Shown here one piece after another: positions 4,831-9,503 of a DNA stretch of 9,503 bases. The stretch is taken from the NCBI GenBank assembly GCA_029007475.1, contig JAQXHW010000065.1:1-9503 (forward strand), given 5' to 3'. The stretch's first letter is position 1, and every line of letters begins with the position of its first letter. The notes beneath the pieces were generated by a model. It was given only the letters and a program-made list of their open reading frames with translations. It had not been told where the DNA came from and ran no database searches. The DNA comes from Oscillospiraceae bacterium (lineage in GTDB: Bacteria; Bacillota; Clostridia; Oscillospirales; Acutalibacteraceae). Made by a program: the position numbers and the translations under genes.

Positions 4831-6891
4831 TTATTCGATTACTTCGCCTATTTTATAGCCTGTTTCAATCTTTGCAACGAATTTCTGAACTGCGGTTGCG
4901 TCCTTTACTGTAACTGTTTCGTCGCCGTCAACATTTGCGCAAAGGCCTGCATCCGCACTGAGCGTAACGGTTTTTGCAACAGCCTTCTGAATGACGGTTG
5001 CGTCTTTGACGTTAACTGTACCGTCAAGGTCGGCGTCTCCTAAGTAGAGAGTGGTTGAGGGAGGAGTAATAGTGCCCTTGTAGGCAGGTGCGTATTGCTC
5101 GCTGAGCCATGCGGCACGGGAGTTGAGCCAGTCGATTGTGTACTGATACTGGTCCTTAAAGGAATTGATATCGTAGTAAGTTATGTTTGTATCGGGAACA
5201 TATTTCTTTGCGGTGTAGTCAAAGCTGCCGTTTTGCAGGTTGGAGTGGTCACAAATCCAAGTGCCTGTGGTAAGGAGCCAGCCCATTTCGTAGTTCATAG
5301 CGGCGGAGCCTTCGAGAACGTTATAGTAATAATCCTTTGAGAGAAGCTCTCCGTCGGCGGTACCGCTTTCGTTAAACGCGTTAAGCGCAGGCAGGAATTC
5401 ATCAAACCAAATCTGAGCGCAGTAGTCCATAACCGTTGCGTTTCTTGCGGCATAGCCTAAGGTGGTGTACTTGCTTGTCTTACCTGAGCCGTTGCCGGGC
5501 TTATACATTACCCACCAGCCTGTGGGCTCCTCATAATCCTTAACGCCCATGCTTGCAAGCTGTCTGACAACGCCTGTGGCGTTGCCTAAGGAGTTGTCGT
5601 AATCCCAAACAGGAGAAGCGAAGAATTTCCAGTTACCGTCTGTATCCTGCTTGTAGGTGAAGTAAAGCGAGGATATACTTACGTCCCAGTTTTTGGAAAG
5701 CTCGTTGATAATGAGAATTTTTGAAAGAGAGTCAATATCCACTAATTCGCCCATATTTGATGCGTCGGAGCAAATAGCCTTATGCATAGCGTCAAACTTA
5801 TTCCTAACAAAATCGAGAACTGCGTCGTAGTTGGGGTCTCCATTATCAAGCTCGGGACCCTTAACGGTTAAGTTACAGTGGGCAACAGAGGAGTAAGTGT
5901 GATAATCGGTATCATTAGCGCCTGCGTCAATCTCAACAAGGAAGGGGAATTCTGCCTTGAGGCTGCCGTCTGTGTTGAGATGTGTATCGTCCTTAATCTC
6001 GGGGATAAGGTTGTTTTTGCCGATATCAACTTTTTGAGTAATCTGATAGGAGCCTAAGTATTCGCCGTTAATGTAGAAGTCGGCAAAGCGTGAGTCGGAA
6101 GCGTAGGGCATACCGACTGCGTCGGAGAGATCCTGTAAGAAACGGTTGCGGATAAGAGAGGAGTCCTGGTAATTTGCAAGGAATGAGAGCTTCTTTGTTT
6201 TCTCCATTCCGTCAATAGAAACTGCGCTGTCGTAGGTGACATTAAAGGGCTTCTTGTTTTTATCCCAGGTTGTGTTGCCGCGGCCCTTGATTTTCTTAAT
6301 GGGAGTGTTGTCAACATTTCCCTCATCGTCAACAATAGCGCCGGTTGCCTTAGCAGAGTTTTCTTTATCAAGAGACAGATAAGTGAAAAGGTCGGTGCCT
6401 GAGCCGTCTGCGTCGGGGTTATTGATAAAGATTGCCGCCTCCGCGGTAGAGCTCATGAATTTAAGCTCTTCGGTTTTTGAGCCTACTGTAACGGTGTAGG
6501 TCTTGCCGTTTGTGAAGCTGACTTCGGCAGTCTTTCCTGCTGGAATGGTTGTATCGCCGATTTTAACGTCTGAGGAGAAGGTGTTGAGAATAACTACGCT
6601 TCCCTTGACGCTTGAGGGGAGGAAGAAGTATTTTTCCTTGGAAACACCCTCGCCCGGAGTTAAGCCCAAATCTCTCAGGTCATACTCATCGTAGTCGTGG
6701 TAGCTGTCTGCATGCTGCCAGTGGTGCCATGCCTCGGTTTCGGCGGAGTCCTCTACTGCATGGGCATAGAGCATATCCGCCTCAAAATATGAGGGTAAGC
6801 CCTCGGGTACAGCGGCGCCGACACTAAAGGAAACAAGTCCCAAACTCAGCACCGTAACAAGAGCTAAAAGAATACTGATAAGTTTCTTCAT
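4831..6891 (-). CDS. Secreted CotH-kinase family protein with C-terminal type I dockerin
   Basis: A 686-residue exported protein. Residues 1-27 are a signal peptide (MKKLISILLALVTVL..., likely cut after VGAA). Residues about 54-70 hold a His/Asp/Tyr-rich patch (HHWQH...HDYDEYD), and 85-145 look like a small beta-rich module. A CotH domain spans about 195-600: GRGNTTW (203-209), LLANYQD-like LSFLANYQDSSLIRNR (235-250), NGEYLGSYQI (275-284), N401-W-D403 in the catalytic-type region, and PVWDYDNSLGN (427-437) with D430 and D432 as likely metal ligands. CotH proteins are atypical protein kinases of spore coats and extracellular proteins. After a short TPPSTT linker comes a dockerin at 617-674: repeat 1 with ligands D619, D621, D623, N627, D630 and repeat 2 with N653, D655, D657, T661, D664, each followed by VQK/IQK helices. 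Dockerins bind cohesins on scaffoldins. Strong AAGGAGG at 6900-6906 sets the start. Domain calls sure; kinase activity and scaffold partner inferred. Confidence 0.93.
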   Translation of the reverse strand: MKKLISILLALVTVLSLGLVSFSVGAAVPEGLPSYFEADMLYAHAVEDSAETEAWHHWQHADSYHDYDEYDLRDLGLTPGEGVSKEKYFFLPSSVKGSVVILNTFSSDVKIGDTTIPAGKTAEVSFTNGKTYTVTVGSKTEELKFMSSTAEAAIFINNPDADGSGTDLFTYLSLDKENSAKATGAIVDDEGNVDNTPIKKIKGRGNTTWDKNKKPFNVTYDSAVSIDGMEKTKKLSFLANYQDSSLIRNRFLQDLSDAVGMPYASDSRFADFYINGEYLGSYQITQKVDIGKNNLIPEIKDDTHLNTDGSLKAEFPFLVEIDAGANDTDYHTYSSVAHCNLTVKGPELDNGDPNYDAVLDFVRNKFDAMHKAICSDASNMGELVDIDSLSKILIINELSKNWDVSISSLYFTYKQDTDGNWKFFASPVWDYDNSLGNATGVVRQLASMGVKDYEEPTGWWVMYKPGNGSGKTSKYTTLGYAARNATVMDYCAQIWFDEFLPALNAFNESGTADGELLSKDYYYNVLEGSAAMNYEMGWLLTTGTWICDHSNLQNGSFDYTAKKYVPDTNITYYDINSFKDQYQYTIDWLNSRAAWLSEQYAPAYKGTITPPSTTLYLGDADLDGTVNVKDATVIQKAVAKTVTLSADAGLCANVDGDETVTVKDATAVQKFVAKIETGYKIGEVIE
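4882..5040 (-). repeat. Duplicated dockerin calcium-binding segment inside the CotH gene
   Basis: The two F-hand-like repeats of the dockerin share the pattern GTVNVKDATVIQKAVAK and ETVTVKDATAVQKFVAK, about 34 residues apart. The near-identical VKDAT-x-x-QK-x-VAK in both halves gives the two-fold symmetry that in known dockerins allows binding in two orientations. The DNA of both copies is visibly similar around the GTC-GTC-AAC type codons. Confidence 0.75.
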
Positions 6892-6899
6892 AGGGTGAG

Positions 6900-6906
6900 C
6901 CTCCTT
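6900..6906 (-). promoter_or_regulatory. Strong ribosome binding site of the CotH/dockerin gene
   Basis: AAGGAGG on the minus strand, 8 bases before ATG 6891, is a full consensus site and fits high expression of an exported protein. Confidence 0.85.
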
Positions 6907-6927
6907 AAACTCTAAATTTGCAAGTAT

Positions 6928-6956
6928 ATTATATCATAAATTCTTTTCGTGGACAA
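6928..6956 (-). promoter_or_regulatory. Promoter of the CotH/dockerin gene
   Basis: On the minus strand TTGTCC (6951-6956), 17 bases, then perfect TATAAT (6928-6933) with an extended TGA before it. The transcript would start near 6921, leaving a leader of about 30 bases that contains the ribosome binding site. Confidence 0.75.
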
Positions 6957-7011
6957 GAGAAATTATTTAGCGAATAAATCCCGATGTAAGTAGGATAATT
7001 ATAACCTTTTG

Positions 7012-7040
7012 TTGCAAGATGAATATGTATGTGCTATAAT
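7012..7040 (+). promoter_or_regulatory. Promoter of the SDR nucleotide-sugar enzyme gene
   Basis: TTGCAA (7012-7017), 17 bases, perfect TATAAT (7035-7040) with an extended TGC directly before it. It is divergent from the CotH promoter, with about 55 bases between the -35 boxes. Confidence 0.75.
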
Positions 7041-7072
7041 TTTTCCATACATTATTGAAAGGAAGTAAAGAC

Positions 7073-8125
7073 ATGTTTCTTTATAATAAAGCGGTTGTAA
7101 AAGAGGATATGCAGGAGATTATCTCAAGAGAGTATATCCCCTTTGATTTACTCAAGAATAAAACTGTCCTCGTAACCGGCGCGACGGGTATGCTTGCCTA
7201 CTATTTTACCCTAACGCTCATGCACCTGAATATAGAGAAGGACTACGGTATTAGGGTTATTGCTCTCGTGAGAAATAAGGAAAAAGCCCGGGCGAAGTTT
7301 GAGGGATTTCTCGGCGACAGCCGTTTTGAGCTTCTCTCACAGGATGTTTGTGAGAAAATGAATATTGAGGGAGATTTAGATTATATTTTCCACGCCGCAG
7401 GCGCTGCAAGTCCCTATTTTATCAAGAACGACCCTACGGGAATTATTGCCGCAAATACCCAGGGAACGGTGAATGTTTTAGAGCTTGCAAAAGAAAAAAA
7501 TGTAACCAACATCGTCTATCCCTCTACCCGAGAAATCTACGGCAAGGTTGAGGGTGTGGACTTTATTAAGGAAACCGATATGGGCGTTTTTGACCCCCTT
7601 GATGCCCGTTCCTGTTATCCCGAAAGCAAGCGTATAGCCGAAACTATCCTTAAAAGCTACAATGTTCAGTACGGTGTACCCTTTACTGTGCTGAGAATTG
7701 CCCACTCCTTTGGCCCGGGAATGATAATTGAGAGCGACGGCAGAGTTATGGCCGATTTCATAAGCGACGCTGTTCATTCAAGAAATATCGTGCTCAAGAG
7801 CGAGGGTCTTGCAGAGCGTGCGTTTTGCTATATCACCGACGCAGTCGCCGCAATATTCACAGCGATGCTTAAGGGTGGCTGCGGTGAAGCCTATAATCTC
7901 GCCAATGAAACAGAGCCAACTGCAATTCGTGACGTAGCGCAAATGCTCAGCGATTTATTCCCTGAGAGAAATATAAAGGTTATCTTTGAAATTGCAAAGG
8001 ACAACAGCGGCTACTGCAACTATGCCCGAGTAGGCCTCGATACCGCAAAACTGGAGTCCTTAGGCTGGAAGCCTCAGGTAAAGCTGATTGACGGTCTCAG
8101 AAGAACAGTAGTAAGCTTCGATTAA
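7073..8125 (+). CDS. NAD-dependent epimerase/dehydratase, extended SDR, probable nucleotide-sugar enzyme
   Basis: A 350-residue Rossmann protein of typical extended-SDR length. The dinucleotide-binding loop is VTGATGMLAYY (34-44; GxTGxL type), followed by IALVRN (63-68) at the end of beta-2, DYIFHAAG (103-110), the active-site strand NIVYPSTREIYG (146-157) and the catalytic pair Y182-x3-K186 in SCYPESKR. The region VLRIAHSFGPG (207-217) is the usual substrate-side loop. Such enzymes epimerise, dehydrate or decarboxylate NDP-sugars in the cytosol for surface glycans; the closest general resemblance is to UDP-glucuronate decarboxylase or dTDP-glucose dehydratase relatives, but the sugar cannot be read. 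The ATG at 7073 with AAGGAA upstream is chosen over the TTG at 7055, which precedes the ribosome site. It converges on the LicD gene, with a terminator between, and SDRs of this type often accompany LicD genes. Family sure, reaction unknown. Confidence 0.9.
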   Translation: MFLYNKAVVKEDMQEIISREYIPFDLLKNKTVLVTGATGMLAYYFTLTLMHLNIEKDYGIRVIALVRNKEKARAKFEGFLGDSRFELLSQDVCEKMNIEGDLDYIFHAAGAASPYFIKNDPTGIIAANTQGTVNVLELAKEKNVTNIVYPSTREIYGKVEGVDFIKETDMGVFDPLDARSCYPESKRIAETILKSYNVQYGVPFTVLRIAHSFGPGMIIESDGRVMADFISDAVHSRNIVLKSEGLAERAFCYITDAVAAIFTAMLKGGCGEAYNLANETEPTAIRDVAQMLSDLFPERNIKVIFEIAKDNSGYCNYARVGLDTAKLESLGWKPQVKLIDGLRRTVVSFD

Positions 8126-8152
8126 ATTTCAAATATAGTTTTAGACAAAGTT

Positions 8153-8191
8153 ACAGCCCATCTGTGCAGTTTACAGATGGGCTGTTTTTTT
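8153..8191 (+). terminator. Strong intrinsic terminator of the SDR gene
   Basis: ACAGCCCATCTGT (8153-8165) pairs perfectly with ACAGATGGGCTGT (8173-8185) around a 7-base loop and runs into seven T. The T-run overlaps the TAA stop of the opposing LicD gene at 8190. On the minus strand the hairpin is followed by AACTTTG, so it is not a good intrinsic terminator for LicD. Confidence 0.9.
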
Positions 8192-9239
8192 AATCTATTG
8201 GATATACCACGTAGTCGGTGCTGAAGTAGCGATGACTGCGTTTTCTTTTTATTTTCGGCTTGTATTCGTCAGCAGTAACGCCTTCAAAAATGATTTTGTC
8301 GGTTTCAACATTGTGGTTTACTCTCTCCTCCTCAGGGGGTAACTCCATGTAATTTCCGAACATGTGAGTAAGCAGCTTTTCATATTGGGAGGGAGCTCTT
8401 ACAACCGTATTTTCAAACTCTATATCAACGCCGTCGCCCCAAAGCTCAGAGGGGCAGACCTCTTTAGGATAACCGTGGAAGCCTGAGAGGGAAGCCATGT
8501 ATTTCTTGTTGGAAATCAGCTTTGCAAACTTTCCGGTAAGATTGCGAAGCCCCATGAGCAGACATCTCGGGAGAATACACTGTAAAAGTCTAAAAGATAC
8601 AATAAAGGGCAGACTCATGTTTTTGTAGAGAAATTCTGTGGTCTTTTCCTTTGAACAGATAAAGCCGCCTAAGCAGCTGAAAATTTTGAAGAATATTTTT
8701 TGCAGGGCGTTTGATGAGGGCACGAAGTCGAGAGGGAAAATATCGATGAAAATACCCTTGTGAAGCGGCAGATGCTCAAACTTATCCTCGCCGAAGTAGG
8801 TGCCGTTTTTTCTTAGCTTTGCGTAGTAGAAGTAACAGCCCTTTTCGGTTTTTTGATTTTGCAGGAAGTAGTCGGGGGAGAGTTTTTCTCCTGCAATTTT
8901 TAGGAGCTTGTCAAAATCCTCTCTCGGCATGGAAACGTCAATGTCATCGTCCCAGGGAATAAAGCCCTTGTGACGTACAGCACCGATAAGGGAGCCGCCT
9001 ACGATATAGTAACGAAGATTGTTTTCTCGGCAAAAGCTGTCGAAATATCTAAGTATTTCCAGTTCCTCAAGCTGCAACTTTCGCATAATTTGGTTTCTTT
9101 CTGTTTCGTATGCGACCTTTTCGTTTATTTTTGCTTCAATTTCTGCCCGAAGTTCCCCGTTGTCCTTGCCCGAGGAAATCTTTTCTGCCACTAATTGAGC
9201 GGCAAAGGCGGAAATTTCTTCTTTGTTGATTTCAGACAT
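8190..9239 (-). CDS. LicD family phosphotransferase (phosphocholine/phospho-alcohol transfer to surface glycan)
   Basis: A 349-residue LicD-family protein. Residues about 1-50 are a predicted helical, charged extension (MSEINKEEISAFAAQL...), before the normal family start MRKLQLEELEIL (52-63). The core has VGGSLIGAVRHKGF (80-93), IPWDDDIDVSMPREDF (94-109) with the metal-binding Asp cluster, GIFIDIFPLD (162-171), and MFGNYMELPPEEERV (293-307), all hallmarks of LicD. A hydrophobic stretch near 205-230 may touch the membrane. The C-tail is very basic (KPKIKRKRSHR, 327-337). Known LicD proteins move phosphocholine from CDP-choline to teichoic acid or polysaccharide; others move different phospho-alcohols. 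It starts 21 bases after the CDP-glycerol transferase-like gene and is surely co-transcribed with it. AGAGG precedes ATG 9239. An internal ATG at codon 52 is a possible second start. Family sure, donor substrate unknown. Confidence 0.92.
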   Translation of the reverse strand: MSEINKEEISAFAAQLVAEKISSGKDNGELRAEIEAKINEKVAYETERNQIMRKLQLEELEILRYFDSFCRENNLRYYIVGGSLIGAVRHKGFIPWDDDIDVSMPREDFDKLLKIAGEKLSPDYFLQNQKTEKGCYFYYAKLRKNGTYFGEDKFEHLPLHKGIFIDIFPLDFVPSSNALQKIFFKIFSCLGGFICSKEKTTEFLYKNMSLPFIVSFRLLQCILPRCLLMGLRNLTGKFAKLISNKKYMASLSGFHGYPKEVCPSELWGDGVDIEFENTVVRAPSQYEKLLTHMFGNYMELPPEEERVNHNVETDKIIFEGVTADEYKPKIKRKRSHRYFSTDYVVYPID

Positions 9240-9260
9240 AGAGTTGTACCTCTTTTCTGA

Positions 9261-9503
9261 TTATTTTTCGAGGAATCTAAGAATCTCCCCATAGATTCTC
9301 TCGCAGTTATTGAAGTCGTCAAAAGCAAAGAAATCGTCGGCACGTTTTTTGTATTCCTCTTGCGCCTTACACTGGTTTTCAATAAATTCGCAGATTGTGT
9401 CAACAAGGGTTTTGTGATTGGTGCAGATAGGACCGAAGCCCTGAGAGGGATAGTCAATGCCGCCGGCTTCGTAATGAGGGGGCAGGGTGTCGGGATGATA
9501 GTA
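9261..9503 (-). CDS. CDP-glycerol glycerophosphotransferase-family protein (TagF/TarF type), C-terminal part, cut by right edge
   Basis: The minus strand is open from the right edge to a TAA at 9261-9263, giving the last 80 residues; no start codon is inside the window. The fragment has the pattern of the C-terminus of CDP-glycerol:poly(glycerophosphate) transferases: HPDTLPPHYEAGG (3-15), GFGPICTN (22-29), a helix with LVDTICEFIEN (33-43), then EYKKRADDFFAFDDFNNCERIY (50-71) and a final helix ending EK. These enzymes add glycerol-phosphate or related units to teichoic acids or capsules at the inner membrane face. It lies directly upstream of the LicD gene, which supports a phospho-polymer function. 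Only the tail is visible, so the exact polymer and the catalytic His residues cannot be checked. The family call rests on the C-terminal pattern alone. Confidence 0.75.
   Translation of the reverse strand, partial: YYHPDTLPPHYEAGGIDYPSQGFGPICTNHKTLVDTICEFIENQCKAQEEYKKRADDFFAFDDFNNCERIYGEILRFLEK

Noticed and set aside
4717..5043. Plus-strand open frame running from the acyl-CoA synthetase end through the terminator into the dockerin region
   Set aside because: It is out of frame with the synthetase, crosses a strong terminator and is antisense to the dockerin; Cys-rich only as a mirror of the repeats.
6054..6371. 105-codon minus-strand frame inside the CotH gene
   Set aside because: Same strand but a different frame from the well-supported CotH domain; composition is random-like.
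9191..9457. 88-codon minus-strand frame at the right edge
   Set aside because: It overlaps both LicD and the CDP-glycerol transferase tail in another frame. The edge-open frame ending at 9261 has the clear family pattern.
1..9503. tRNA, rRNA, CRISPR array, insertion sequence, attachment site or riboswitch
   Set aside because: No cloverleaf, regular spacer-repeat array, transposase motif, terminal repeats or conserved riboswitch core was seen; all intergenic gaps are under about 180 bases and are explained by promoters and terminators.

Overview
The window looks like chromosome of a low-to-mid GC Gram-positive anaerobe of the Clostridia, most likely a Ruminococcus-like gut or rumen Oscillospiraceae. 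Supporting signs are a secreted CotH-kinase protein ending in a type I dockerin, a lipobox substrate-binding protein, a DegV protein, teichoic-acid-type transferases (CDP-glycerol phosphotransferase family and LicD), AGGAGG-type ribosome binding sites and many TTG/GTG-n17-TATAAT promoters. The genus is an inference; no rRNA or other marker gene is present.

Layout, left to right. (1) The N-terminal part of a glycoside hydrolase family 31 enzyme on the minus strand runs off the left edge. (2) Divergent to it lies a DegV/FakB-type fatty-acid-binding protein, followed past a terminator hairpin by a small two-helix membrane protein with a C-terminal zinc-ribbon-like Cys cluster. (3) A zinc/manganese-type ABC transporter substrate-binding lipoprotein on the minus strand is divergent from (4) an AMP-forming acyl-CoA synthetase-like protein. 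(5) A 686-residue secreted CotH-kinase/dockerin protein on the minus strand is divergent from (6) an extended SDR nucleotide-sugar epimerase/dehydratase. (7) A minus-strand pair at the right edge consists of a LicD phosphotransferase and, upstream of it, the C-terminus of a CDP-glycerol glycerophosphotransferase-family protein cut by the window edge.

Transcription units alternate in direction. The three convergent junctions (2000-2035, 4789-4823, 8153-8191) each carry a hairpin. The complete divergent gaps at 2953-3110 and 6892-7072 each carry two back-to-back sigma-A-like promoters. There is no gene-free stretch longer than about 180 bases, and no RNA gene, CRISPR array, insertion sequence or prophage was seen.

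Functionally the window mixes polysaccharide use (GH31, dockerin protein), envelope polymer building (SDR, LicD, CDP-glycerol transferase family), lipid handling (DegV, acyl-CoA synthetase) and metal uptake. Only the right-edge pair is a clear operon. The most interesting object is the secreted CotH kinase with a dockerin, which predicts a protein kinase docked onto a cell-surface or cellulosome-like scaffold. The next is the LicD gene with its N-terminal extension in a phosphoglycerol/phosphocholine-type surface polymer locus.
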